In this document: positions 7,077 through 14,311 of the stretch, piece after piece
How the letters are laid out: the number at the start of each line of letters is the position of its first letter
Position numbering within the stretch: position 1 is the stretch's first letter
NCBI GenBank assembly: GCA_004555265.1
Contig: SFIQ01000021.1
Coordinates: forward strand, 1-17,433
Origin: Ruminococcus sp.
GTDB taxonomy: Bacteria; Bacillota; Clostridia; Oscillospirales; Acutalibacteraceae
DNA length: 17,433 nucleotides
Direction of reading: 5' to 3'
Program-made: the position numbers and the translations under genes
Notes under the pieces: model-generated
Databases searched by the model: none
Told to the model about the DNA's origin: nothing
Seen by the model: the letters and a program-made list of their open reading frames with translations, nothing else

Positions 7077-8378
7077 ATGCTTTTTGCGGATATTACCGTT
7101 TTAAATGAAAATTTTGACATTGAACCGCACAAATTCGTCGGCGTGCGGGGCGATAAAATCGCCTTTGTCGGCGACAGCGCGCCCGCCGAGGATTTCGGGG
7201 AAGTGTATGACGGGAAAAATCGGCTGTTGATGCCCGCGTTTGTCAACGCCCATTCCCACGCGGCCATGACGCTGTTGCGCGGCTATGCCGAAAATTTGCC
7301 GTTACAGCGGTGGCTAAACGAACGCGTGTTCCCGTTTGAGGACAAAATTAGGGACGAGGACGCCTATTACAGTACCGCGCTTGCCATTGCCGAAATGATT
7401 AGAACGGGCACAGCGTCATTTACCGATATGTATTTCTTTTCCGAAAATGTTTTGCGCGCCGTTGCGGACAGTGGCATCAAATGCAATTTCGGGCGAGCGA
7501 TTACGAGTTTTGCAGACTGTGATATTGCCGAAATTCCGAGTTTTCAGGAAAGCGAAAATCTCATTAAAACTTACCACAACGCCTGTGACGGGCGGATAAA
7601 AATGGATATGAGTCTGCACGCGGAATACACCAACCGCCGCACGGTTATCGAGCAGTTTGGGGAAAGCGTCAAGGCGCATGGGCTTCGTGCGCACATACAC
7701 CTGTCCGAAACCGAAAAAGAGCACGAGGAATGCAAACAGCGCCACGGCGGGTTAACCCCTGCCGAACTGTTCGCCGCCTGCGGCGTGTTCGATGTGCCCT
7801 GTACGGCGGCGCACTGCGTTTGGGTGACCGCGCAAGACCGTGAAATTTTCAAAGAAAAGGGCGTAACCGTTGCGACTAATCCTGCTAGCAACCTCAAACT
7901 CGGCAGCGGCGTGTGTGATGTATACGCGCTGCTCCAAAAAGGCGTCAATGTCGCGCTCGGTACGGATTCGGTCGCGTCAAACAATAACCTCGATATGTTC
8001 AAAGAAATGTATCTTTGCGCGCTGTTGCCGAAAGGCATTCGCCGTCAGCCTGATATTGTGTCGGAGCGCGATGTGTTGAAAATTGCCACCGTCAATGGCT
8101 GGCGTTCGCAAGGGCGCGACGACAGCGGTGTCATTGCCGTCGGCAACAAAGCGGATTTAATCGCGGTGGATTTGGACACCGTGCATATGTGCCCGCACAA
8201 CGATACCGTCAACAATCTTGTCTATGCCGCAAGCGGCGAAGATGTGGTTTTGACGATGGCAGACGGCAAAGTGCTGTACCGCGACGGCGAATATTTGACC
8301 TTGGATATTGAAAAAATTAAATTTGAGGTGGAACAGCGTACCCGCCGTATTCAAAAGGAGGTCAAAGCCAATGCGTAA
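7077..8378 (+). CDS. mtaD: 5-methylthioadenosine / S-adenosylhomocysteine deaminase family amidohydrolase
   Basis: The 433-residue amidohydrolase matches the MtaD family, which deaminates 5'-methylthioadenosine, S-adenosylhomocysteine or 5'-deoxyadenosine to the inosine form using one metal ion. It has HSH in VNAHSHAAMTLLRGY (His59, His61), His208 and Glu211 in HIHLSETEKE, His246 in CTAAHCVW, and Asp297 in ALGTDSVASNNNLDMF. These correspond to the metal ligands and proton-relay residues known for this group. GGAGG lies 9 bases before ATG 7077. It overlaps the following phosphorylase by 8 bp and is followed by mtnA. That context favours methylthioadenosine or 5'-deoxyadenosine over guanine or cytosine derivatives. 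The exact substrate cannot be read from sequence. Confidence 0.88.
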   Translation: MLFADITVLNENFDIEPHKFVGVRGDKIAFVGDSAPAEDFGEVYDGKNRLLMPAFVNAHSHAAMTLLRGYAENLPLQRWLNERVFPFEDKIRDEDAYYSTALAIAEMIRTGTASFTDMYFFSENVLRAVADSGIKCNFGRAITSFADCDIAEIPSFQESENLIKTYHNACDGRIKMDMSLHAEYTNRRTVIEQFGESVKAHGLRAHIHLSETEKEHEECKQRHGGLTPAELFAACGVFDVPCTAAHCVWVTAQDREIFKEKGVTVATNPASNLKLGSGVCDVYALLQKGVNVALGTDSVASNNNLDMFKEMYLCALLPKGIRRQPDIVSERDVLKIATVNGWRSQGRDDSGVIAVGNKADLIAVDLDTVHMCPHNDTVNNLVYAASGEDVVLTMADGKVLYRDGEYLTLDIEKIKFEVEQRTRRIQKEVKANA

Positions 8379-9183
8379 AACCGCCGCGCAATATGCAGAG
8401 CAACTGAAAGCCAAAATCACCGTACAGCCGAAAATCGGTATTATATTAGGTTCAGGGCTCGGGGATTTGGGCGAAAAAATTGAAAATCCCGTGTTTGTGG
8501 ACTACAAAGACCTCGACGGTTTTCCCGTTTCCACCGCGCCCGGGCACAAAGGGCGGTTTATCGCGGGCTCGCTTTCGGGCAAAGAGGTCATTTGTATGCA
8601 GGGGCGTCTGCATTTCTATGAGGGGCACGAAATGGCAGACATTTTACTGCCTGTGCGCACGCTTCGTTGCCTCGGCGTAGAAACGCTGATTTTGACGAAT
8701 GCCGCGGGCGGGGTGAATACCGCGTTTTCCGTCGGCGATATAATGCTGATTGAAGACCATATCAATTTTATGGGCAAAAATCCGTTGGTCGGCAGAAACG
8801 ATGACGCGTTCGGTTGCCGTTTCCCCGATATGAGTTTTGCTTACAATCCCGAACTGCGCGCACTTGCCGAGCAATGCGCCAAAGAAACGGGCATCAATAT
8901 CTGTAAAGGCGTTTACCTTGCCTGCTCGGGGCCGAGTTATGAAACGCCCGCCGAAATCCGCGCATTTCGCACCCTCGGTGCGGACGCGGTCGGGATGTCC
9001 ACCGTACCCGAAGTCATTGCCGCCAACCATTGCGGTATGCGCGTGTTGGCGTTTTCTTTGATTTCCAATATGGCGGCGGGTATTTTGAAACAACCGCTGA
9101 CCGAAGAAGAAGTTTTGGAAGCAGGGCGCAAAAAAGGCGCCGAAATGCAAACCCTGATTTGTCAAATCATCAAAAATCTGTAA
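8371..9183 (+). CDS. punA: Purine nucleoside phosphorylase, trimeric type
   Basis: The 270-residue enzyme phosphorolyses purine nucleosides to base plus ribose-1-phosphate. It carries IGIILGSGLG (phosphate site), GRLHFYEGH, LILTNAAGG, GPSYETPAEIR, VGMSTVPE and SLISNMAAGI. Asn233 occupies the position that selects 6-oxopurines (Asn243 in mammalian PNP) and is Asp in MTA phosphorylases. The usual His of the PLSHxEV segment (human His257, which contacts the 5'-hydroxyl) appears replaced by Glu245 in PLTEEEV. This could change 5' specificity. AAAGGAGG lies 9 bases before ATG 8371, which overlaps the deaminase stop by 8 bp, so coupling is likely. A small hairpin TAAAGGG/CCCTTTA (9181-9198) lies at the stop. 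The gene symbol is by family only. Confidence 0.92.
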   Translation: MRKTAAQYAEQLKAKITVQPKIGIILGSGLGDLGEKIENPVFVDYKDLDGFPVSTAPGHKGRFIAGSLSGKEVICMQGRLHFYEGHEMADILLPVRTLRCLGVETLILTNAAGGVNTAFSVGDIMLIEDHINFMGKNPLVGRNDDAFGCRFPDMSFAYNPELRALAEQCAKETGINICKGVYLACSGPSYETPAEIRAFRTLGADAVGMSTVPEVIAANHCGMRVLAFSLISNMAAGILKQPLTEEEVLEAGRKKGAEMQTLICQIIKNL

Positions 9184-9216
9184 AGGGTATTCCCTTTACA
9201 AAGGCGGAGAAGCAAG

Positions 9217-10260
9217 ATGTATGATTTACACGGCGAAACGGTGCATTTTGACACCGAACACAATCGCCTTTTGCTGTTAGACCAAACCGAATTGCCGAAT
9301 AAAACCGTTGTGCTTTCCCTTTCTCGTTTAGAGGATATGGTGGAGGCGATTTACAACTTACGCGTGCGCGGTGCACCCGCCATCGGCGTCGCGGCGGCAG
9401 TGGGGCTTTCTGTGCTCTCGAACGAAAGCGCGGCAAAAACACCCGCCGAATTCCAAGCGGAATTTTTGAAAAACGCCGCCATACTCGAAAAAGCGCGCCC
9501 CACGGCGGTCAATTTATCGTGGGCGATAAACGAAATGCGTAAAACGCAGAGCGCACACGCACAAGCGCCGCTTGCTGTGCAAAAAGCCGCGCTCACGGCA
9601 CGCGCGTTGGAATTGCATGCGGCGGATATTGCCGTCTGCCGCACAATCGGGGAATACGGCGCGGCACTGTTACAAAACTGCGACGCGGTTTTAACACACT
9701 GCAACGCAGGGCGACTTGCCACGGTCAAATACGGTACGGCGCTCGCGCCCGTGTATGTCGCCAAAGAACAGGGGCATACTATGAAAGTCTATGCCGACGA
9801 AACCCGCCCGCTTTTACAGGGCGCGCGGCTGACGGCGTACGAACTGTGCGAAGCGGGCATAGATGTCACCGTTCTTTGCGACAATATGGCGTCTTACGCG
9901 ATGCAACAAGGCTTGGTGCAGGCGGTGCTGGTCGGCTGTGACCGCGTGGCAAAAAACGGCGACACCGCCAACAAAATCGGCACATCGGGTGTGGCAATTT
10001 TGGCAAAGTATTACGGCATTCCGTTTTATGTTTGCGCGCCGTTTTCAACGATTGACAAAAACACCCCGACAGGCGCCGAAATCCCGATTGAACAGCGCGA
10101 CGGGGAAGAACTGCGTTCCCTTTGGTACGAAACGCCCAAAATCCCCCAAAATGCAAAAACGCGAAATCCCGCGTTTGATGTGACCGACCACAGCCTCATC
10201 ACCGCCTTTATCACCGAAAAAGGCGTATTGCAACCGTCGGATTTTGAAGGTTATGCTTGA
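9217..10260 (+). CDS. mtnA: S-methyl-5-thioribose-1-phosphate isomerase
   Basis: The 347-residue enzyme converts methylthioribose-1-phosphate to methylthioribulose-1-phosphate in methionine salvage; some members also handle 5-deoxyribose-1-phosphate. It contains VRGAPAIGVAAAVGL, catalytic Cys162 in THCNAGRLATVKYGTALAP, and Asp242 in VGCDRVAKNGDTANKIGT. These match the Cys/Asp pair of B. subtilis MtnA. The neighbouring phosphorylase makes the matching sugar-1-phosphate. None of the later enzymes (MtnB, MtnC/D, MtnW/X) and no methylthioribose kinase is in the window. GGAG stands 8 bases before ATG 9217, 33 bp after the phosphorylase. It is the last gene of the tight run; a new promoter begins at its stop codon. 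Confidence 0.93.
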   Translation: MYDLHGETVHFDTEHNRLLLLDQTELPNKTVVLSLSRLEDMVEAIYNLRVRGAPAIGVAAAVGLSVLSNESAAKTPAEFQAEFLKNAAILEKARPTAVNLSWAINEMRKTQSAHAQAPLAVQKAALTARALELHAADIAVCRTIGEYGAALLQNCDAVLTHCNAGRLATVKYGTALAPVYVAKEQGHTMKVYADETRPLLQGARLTAYELCEAGIDVTVLCDNMASYAMQQGLVQAVLVGCDRVAKNGDTANKIGTSGVAILAKYYGIPFYVCAPFSTIDKNTPTGAEIPIEQRDGEELRSLWYETPKIPQNAKTRNPAFDVTDHSLITAFITEKGVLQPSDFEGYA

Positions 10261-10285
10261 CGAACAAAAAGCAGAATGCTACTAT
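10257..10285 (+). promoter_or_regulatory. Candidate promoter of the HAD phosphatase gene
   Basis: TTGACG (10257-10262) overlaps the mtnA stop. A 17-base spacer leads to TACTAT (10280-10285). Transcription would start near 10292, 35 bases before ATG 10327. The -35 box is good and the -10 box moderate. Confidence 0.5.
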
Positions 10286-10326
10286 TACATACAGGTGTAG
10301 ATATTAAAAGGCAAGGGGTCTTTATC

Positions 10327-10926
10327 ATGCGTGTATTTGATTTTGACAACACCATTTATGACGGCGAAAGCGGCTTTGATATTTTTATGTATTATCTGAA
10401 AAAAGAGCCGAAGATTGTTGCAAAATATGTGCCGAAATTCGGCGAAGGCTTTGTGCTTTATAAATTGGGCAAAGTGAAATTGGACGATGTCAAAAAGGAT
10501 TACGGCTATATTTTAAAGGAATGCTGTGCGCAGATTTCCGATATTGAACAGACAATCGTGGAGTTTTGGGACGAGCACGAAAAGAAAATCAAAAGCTTTT
10601 ACCCGAAAATTCAGCGCGAGGACGATGTGGTTGTTTCTGCCTGCCCCGAGGTCATGCTCAGCGAAATTTGCCGCCGCATCGGCATTCGGCATTTCATCGG
10701 CACAGAAGTGGATTTGAAAACCGGGGAAATCGGGCGCGTGTGCTACCGCGAGGCGAAAATCGCCGCTTACCGCGAGCAGTACGGCGACAAAGAAATCGAC
10801 GAGTTTTACACGGACTCCATGAATGACCGCGCGATGATGGAGATTGCAAAAGATGTGTATTATGTCACCGGTGACCGTATTGAAAAAATCAAAGCGGACG
10901 GCGTTTGGCTCAAAGAGATGGAATAA
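10327..10926 (+). CDS. HAD-superfamily IB phosphatase (phosphoserine-phosphatase-like)
   Basis: The 199-residue cytosolic protein has all four HAD motifs: FDFDNT (nucleophile Asp5, acid Asp7), VSA near residue 104, Lys in CYREAK, and YTDSMNDRAMM with the paired Asp residues. A helical cap lies between motifs I and II, as in subclass IB. The substrate is unknown. Family relatives act on phosphoserine, sugar phosphates or phospholipid head groups; the salvage phosphatase MtnX also belongs to this broad class, so a role after mtnA cannot be excluded, but nothing specific shows it. AAGGGG lies 8 bases before ATG 10327; an ATG-like start at 10276 lacks such a site. The gene is 12 bp before the GDPD-like gene and probably cotranscribed with it. 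Confidence 0.8.
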   Translation: MRVFDFDNTIYDGESGFDIFMYYLKKEPKIVAKYVPKFGEGFVLYKLGKVKLDDVKKDYGYILKECCAQISDIEQTIVEFWDEHEKKIKSFYPKIQREDDVVVSACPEVMLSEICRRIGIRHFIGTEVDLKTGEIGRVCYREAKIAAYREQYGDKEIDEFYTDSMNDRAMMEIAKDVYYVTGDRIEKIKADGVWLKEME

Positions 10927-10938
10927 GGAGAGTGCAGT

Positions 10939-11706
10939 ATGAAAGCCATTGCAAAATGGATTGCCGTTGCCGCGGGTGCGGCAGGTGCGTTGTTTGTGGC
11001 GCGTGCGGGCGTGGAATTCAACCGCATTGTCAACGGAAAAATCGACTTGCCTGCCGGCTTTACCTATACCGCCCACAGCGGGGCGGAGGACACAGCAGAG
11101 AATTCGTTGGAATTCATTGAAAAGGCAATTGCCCTGCAAGTGCCGGTGTTAGAGGTCGATGTCTCTGTGCGCAACGACGGCACGCCCGTGTTATTGCACG
11201 CCGAAACGGCGGGTGCGGACGAGGGTGTTTTGCTGGAAGAAGCGCTTGCGCTGATTGCCGACCGTTCCGACAGTATCCGCGTGAATTTGGATTTGAAGGC
11301 GTTTACCAACATTCCCGAAATTGCCGATTTGGTACAGCAGTACGGGCTTACTGAACGCTGTTTCTTTACGGGGGTGGGCGCAGACCAAACCCAAACCGTG
11401 AAAATCGACGCCCCCGAAATCCCCTATTACTTAAACGCCGACTTAAACAAAATGCGATTAGAGGACGAAGTGTATTTGAAAAGCATTGCCGAGGAAGTCA
11501 AGCGAAGCGGCGCCATCGGTCTAAACTGTAACTACAAAAACGCAAGCAAAACGCTTTGCGAAGTGTTCCACGCCGAGGGCTTAAAGGTCTCCTTTTGGAC
11601 GGCGGACAACAAGTTGGTTATGCGTAATCTGTTGACCTTTTCCCCCGACAATATCACCACGCGACGCCCCGTTTTGTTGGCGAGTCTTTTACAGGAATCA
11701 AAGTAA
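10939..11706 (+). CDS. Membrane-anchored GDPD-like phosphodiesterase with altered motifs
   Basis: The 255-residue protein has an N-terminal hydrophobic helix (residues ~5-24) and then a glycerophosphodiester phosphodiesterase-like barrel. Recognisable GDPD landmarks are AHSGAEDTAENSLEF (His46, Glu54), VLEVDVSVRNDGTPVLLHAE (Glu72, Asp74, His87), VNLDLKAF, and a late VSFWTADN strand. Canonical enzymes have HR at the first motif, HD at the fourth and Glu in the LxIEIK strand. Here these are HS, HA and Asp118. The two catalytic His and the Glu-x-Asp metal pair remain, so it may be active on an unusual substrate or weakened. AAGGAGA precedes ATG 10939 by 7 bases. It sits 12 bp after the HAD phosphatase, suggesting a joint job on a phosphorylated lipid or sugar, which is inference. 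Confidence 0.72.
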   Translation: MKAIAKWIAVAAGAAGALFVARAGVEFNRIVNGKIDLPAGFTYTAHSGAEDTAENSLEFIEKAIALQVPVLEVDVSVRNDGTPVLLHAETAGADEGVLLEEALALIADRSDSIRVNLDLKAFTNIPEIADLVQQYGLTERCFFTGVGADQTQTVKIDAPEIPYYLNADLNKMRLEDEVYLKSIAEEVKRSGAIGLNCNYKNASKTLCEVFHAEGLKVSFWTADNKLVMRNLLTFSPDNITTRRPVLLASLLQESK

Positions 11707-11711
11707 ATCAA

Positions 11712-11740
11712 ACATAACCGCTTCCCGATGTGCATAGAAT
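11712..11740 (+). promoter_or_regulatory. Candidate sigma-E promoter of yabP-yabQ
   Basis: CATAGAAT (11733-11740) differs at one base from the sigma-E -10 consensus CATACAHT. ACATAAC, with an ATA core, lies 14 bases upstream as a partial -35. In Bacillus subtilis yabP and yabQ are known as sigma-E genes of the mother cell, which makes the match more credible. Confidence 0.45.
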
Positions 11741-11762
11741 TTGCATAAGGGAGGTTCTTTTT

Positions 11763-12062
11763 ATGGCGATGAATGAACAAAACAGCATAAACCAAATGCC
11801 CGTGCCGCACAATGTGATTTTAGAGGATAGACGCCGCCTGACGGTTTCGGGGGTCAGCGATGTGGACAGTTTTGACGAGCAGACCGTGATTGTATTCACG
11901 CAAATGGGGGAATTGACCGTCAAAGGGGAGGACTTGCATATCAATCGCCTGAGCTTAGAAATGGGGGAACTGGCTGTCGAGGGCGATATCACGGCTCTAA
12001 CCTATACCGACCGCGCGCAAAAGCTGCAACAGGGCTCGTTTTGGGGCAGGGTGTTCCGCTGA
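11763..12062 (+). CDS. yabP: Sporulation protein YabP
   Basis: The 99-residue soluble protein has the YabP pattern: HNVILEDRRRLTVSGVSDVDSFDEQTVIVFTQMGELTVKG, then HINRLSLEMGELAVEGDITALTY. Length equals the Bacillus protein (~100 residues). YabP family members are mother-cell proteins tied to spore coat and cortex formation; the biochemical role is unknown. AAGGGAGG lies 8 bases before ATG 11763 (a second ATG at 11769 is too far). A sigma-E-like promoter lies just upstream. The stop overlaps the yabQ start by one base (TGATG), so translation is coupled. The gene order yabP-yabQ-divIC-yabR is conserved with Bacillus. Confidence 0.93.
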   Translation: MAMNEQNSINQMPVPHNVILEDRRRLTVSGVSDVDSFDEQTVIVFTQMGELTVKGEDLHINRLSLEMGELAVEGDITALTYTDRAQKLQQGSFWGRVFR

Positions 12063-12649
12063 TGACCTATCTGTTTTCCTCGGGGGCGCAAATCCGCATT
12101 TTTCTGTCGGCGGTCGGCTTCGGATTCTTTTTGGGCGCCGTGTATGACGGATTTCGTATTTTGCGGTTGCTGTTCCAAAAAACCGATCGCGCCTACCGCG
12201 TTTCGGATTTGCTGTTCTGTGTCACGGCGGGATTTTTGGTGTTTTTATTTGTACTCACCACCCTCAACGGGCAAATCCGTGGCTATGTGCTGCTGGGTAT
12301 TTTGTTCGGCTTTTTGTTGTATGCATACACGTTCGGTTCCTTTTTTGCGGGGCGGCTGGAACGCGCCGCGCGAGCCATTCGCCGTTTTTTTTCGGCGGTA
12401 TACCGAAAAATTTCCGCACCGATTTTACGATTTTTGAAGAAATGCAGAGGAAAAATTGCAAAAAATGTTCAAAAAGCACAGAAAAAATCGAAATTTTCAG
12501 TAAAAAAATCAAAATTCCACTTGAAAAGTGTGAAAGAGATGTTGTATAATCAACCTGTTAGAGTATCTTCTGACGGGGGAAGTTCCCGCAACGATGAAAG
12601 AAACGGTAAGGAAAATGAAAGCAAAAAAAAGAAAACCCCAAAAACATAG
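12062..12649 (+). CDS. yabQ: Spore cortex biosynthesis membrane protein YabQ
   Basis: The 195-residue protein has three clear membrane helices: residues ~8-30 (FLSAVGFGFFLGAVYDGFRI), ~45-68 and ~75-97. A long Lys/Arg-rich cytoplasmic tail follows. The AVYDGFRILR segment after the first helix is typical of YabQ, a mother-cell membrane protein needed for cortex formation in Bacillus. The start is fixed by the one-base overlap with yabP. The tail (from about 12455) is much richer in A than its surroundings, contains a housekeeping promoter for divIC, and overlaps the divIC coding region by 56 bp. The last ~35 residues, rich in Ser/Asn/Lys, may therefore be dictated more by the embedded promoter and start site than by function. 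Confidence 0.9.
   Translation: MTYLFSSGAQIRIFLSAVGFGFFLGAVYDGFRILRLLFQKTDRAYRVSDLLFCVTAGFLVFLFVLTTLNGQIRGYVLLGILFGFLLYAYTFGSFFAGRLERAARAIRRFFSAVYRKISAPILRFLKKCRGKIAKNVQKAQKKSKFSVKKSKFHLKSVKEMLYNQPVRVSSDGGSSRNDERNGKENESKKKKTPKT
12521..12550 (+). promoter_or_regulatory. Candidate sigma-A promoter for divIC inside yabQ
   Basis: TTGAAA (12521-12526), an 18-base spacer, then a perfect TATAAT (12545-12550). Transcription would begin near 12557, 37 bases before divIC ATG. It lies wholly within the yabQ reading frame. Confidence 0.7.
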
Positions 12650-12914
12650 CTTCATTTTGACTTTGGCTCTGTTGCTTGCAGCAGGGTATTTTGTGATTAG
12701 TTTCATCAGCGCACAGTTGGAAATCCGCGAAAAAGAAAAAGAAGCAGAGCAAATTCAGGCGCAGATTGTCGAGCAACAGGCGGAAAACGAGCGGTTGCAG
12801 GCGGTTGTGGACGGCGGCGACGAACAGGAATATATTGCGCGCGTCGCACGCGAAAAATTAGGGTATGTTATGCCTGACGAAAAGGTATACTACGATATTA
12901 CACCGAGCAACTGA
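12594..12914 (+). CDS. divIC: Septum formation initiator DivIC/FtsB family
   Basis: The 106-residue bitopic protein has a very basic cytoplasmic N-terminus, one membrane helix (residues ~20-40), an extracytoplasmic Glu/Gln/Lys coiled coil (~41-76) and a C-terminal segment EYIARVAREKLGYVMPDEKVYYDI. That segment is the hallmark of DivIC/FtsB. It should join FtsL and DivIB in the division complex and is usually essential. ATG 12594 follows a G-rich GGGGGAAG at 11 bases; an in-frame ATG at 12615 has AAGGA only 2 bases away and would still leave a complete helix, so the exact start is slightly uncertain. The gene overlaps the end of yabQ by 56 bp and has its own promoter there. Confidence 0.9.
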   Translation: MKETVRKMKAKKRKPQKHSFILTLALLLAAGYFVISFISAQLEIREKEKEAEQIQAQIVEQQAENERLQAVVDGGDEQEYIARVAREKLGYVMPDEKVYYDITPSN

Positions 12915-12950
12915 TTTTTTCGGTGCTCATCGGGAGGACAATTCTTTTTT

Positions 12951-13403
12951 ATGGTCGAAGTTGGGGCAATTCTCGAAGGCAAAGTAACGGGGCTGACAAA
13001 TTTCGGGGCGTTTGTCACCTTACCGGACAATGTAACCGGTATGGTACATATCTCTGAGGTTTCGACAAGCTTCGTCAGCGACATTCACGATTTTCTCAAA
13101 GAGGGGCAGGCCGTTAAGGTCAAGGTTTTAGATGTTACGCCGGAGGGAAAGGTCAGCTTGTCCATTAAAAAGACGATGGATCCGCCCGCACAGGGTGCGG
13201 CGGAGCGCCCGCGCAGAGACCGTCAAAACGGCAGACGAAGCGGTGCGCCGAATGTTTGGAAAGGCGCCGAGCCGAAAAACAACGAGCCGCAGTCTTTTGA
13301 GGATATGATGGCGCGCTTCAAGCAAGTCAGCGATGAAAAAATTTCGGATTTAAAGCGAGCGAACGACGGCGGCAAACGCGGTTCGTATTCGCGCCGCAAG
13401 TAA
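12951..13403 (+). CDS. yabR: S1-domain RNA-binding protein YabR
   Basis: Residues 1-~72 form one S1 RNA-binding domain (VGAILEGKVTGLTNFGAFVTLPDNVTGMVHISEVS ... VKVKVLDVTPEGKVSLSIK), close to the S1 domain of polynucleotide phosphorylase. The second half is low-complexity and basic (Arg/Lys/Asn/Gly/Pro) with one amphipathic patch SFEDMMARFKQVSDEKISDLKR, the usual layout of YabR. It probably binds RNA or ribosomes; the exact role is unknown. GGGAGG is 13 bases upstream, a rather long spacing. It follows divIC after 36 bp and ends the sporulation/division block at a strong terminator. Confidence 0.9.
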   Translation: MVEVGAILEGKVTGLTNFGAFVTLPDNVTGMVHISEVSTSFVSDIHDFLKEGQAVKVKVLDVTPEGKVSLSIKKTMDPPAQGAAERPRRDRQNGRRSGAPNVWKGAEPKNNEPQSFEDMMARFKQVSDEKISDLKRANDGGKRGSYSRRK

Positions 13404-13412
13404 AAAAATACG

Positions 13413-13443
13413 CAGGCAGACGAACGCTCGTCTGCCTGTTTTT
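13413..13443 (+). terminator. Strong rho-independent terminator after yabR
   Basis: An 11-bp perfect stem, CAGGCAGACGA (13413-13423) and TCGTCTGCCTG (13428-13438), with a 4-base loop and a T5 tract. It lies 10 bases after the yabR stop and 18 bases before the fumarase start. Confidence 0.93.
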
Positions 13444-13460
13444 GTAAAGGAACAAAACCG

Positions 13461-14303
13461 ATGAGAGAAATCAACGTACAGGAAATTGAAACGGCTGTGG
13501 CGTCCCTTTTGGTGCGCGCCAACAAAATTTTACCCGACGATTTGCGCGGGTGCATTGCCTGCGGCAAAAAAGCGGAGTGCGAGGCGTTGCCCAAACAGAT
13601 TATGGGTTCGCTGTTAGAGAATTTAGAGGCGGCAAAGGAATTGGATATTCCGATTTGCCAAGATACCGGCATGGCGGTGCTGTTTTTTGAAATCGGGCAG
13701 GAAGTACATATCACCGGCGGCGATTTTGAGGCGGCGGTCAACCGCGGCGTGGCAAAAGGGTATACAGAGGGCCTGTTGCGCAAATCCGTGGTGCGCGACC
13801 CGCTCGACCGCGTGAATACCGAGGACAATACCCCCGCCGTCATACATACGCGCATCGTTCCGGGCGACAAAATCCACATTCTTGCCGCGCCCAAAGGCTT
13901 CGGCAGTGAAAATATGAGCCAAATGAAAATGTTTACCCCGTCTGCCAAAGCGGCGGATTTGGAGGATTTTGTGGTGCAGGTTGCCCGCGACGCAGGCGGA
14001 AACCCCTGCCCGCCGATGGTGCTCGGCGTCGGGTTCGGCGGCGATTTTGAATTTTGTGCCTATCTTGCGAAAAAAGCGTTGTGCCGCCCCGTGTCCGTGC
14101 GCAACGAAAATCCGTTTTATGCCGAAATGGAAACGCGGCTGTTAGAACGCATCAATGCGCTCGGCATCGGCCCGCAGGGCTTCGGCGGCAAAACCACGGC
14201 ACTGGCGGTGAATATCGAGGTCGCCCCCACGCATATCGCGGGCTTGCCCGCCGCGGTCAACATCGGGTGCCATGTCACCCGCCACGCCGAAATGACGCTG
14301 TAA
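13461..14303 (+). CDS. Class I fumarate hydratase, alpha subunit (TtdA/FumA N-terminal type)
   Basis: The 280-residue protein is the iron-sulfur half of a two-subunit class I fumarase or tartrate dehydratase, interconverting fumarate and malate. All three cluster cysteines are visible: Cys66 in PICQDTGMAVLF, Cys183 in GGNPCPPMVLGVGFGGDFE and Cys270 in NIGCHVTRHAEMTL. The stretches LRKSVVRDPLDRVNTEDNTPAVIH and GPQGFGGKTTALAVNIE are also typical. Length fits an alpha subunit. AAAGGAAC lies about 10 bases before ATG 13461. A beta subunit gene normally follows at once; here the next 470 bp hold only repeats and then hpf, so the partner must be elsewhere or lost. The promoter must lie upstream of or around the yabR terminator; none was clear. 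Confidence 0.92.
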   Translation: MREINVQEIETAVASLLVRANKILPDDLRGCIACGKKAECEALPKQIMGSLLENLEAAKELDIPICQDTGMAVLFFEIGQEVHITGGDFEAAVNRGVAKGYTEGLLRKSVVRDPLDRVNTEDNTPAVIHTRIVPGDKIHILAAPKGFGSENMSQMKMFTPSAKAADLEDFVVQVARDAGGNPCPPMVLGVGFGGDFEFCAYLAKKALCRPVSVRNENPFYAEMETRLLERINALGIGPQGFGGKTTALAVNIEVAPTHIAGLPAAVNIGCHVTRHAEMTL

Positions 14304-14311
14304 ACCGCTTC

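Noticed and set aside
9181..9198. Hairpin TAAAGGG/CCCTTTA after the phosphorylase gene
   Set aside because: It has a short 7-bp AT-containing stem without a T tract and lies in the middle of an apparent operon, so it is not a terminator.
12901..12928. Inverted words CACCGA/TCGGTG between divIC and yabR
   Set aside because: The stem is only 6 bp with a long loop and an alternative pairing, and no T tract follows.
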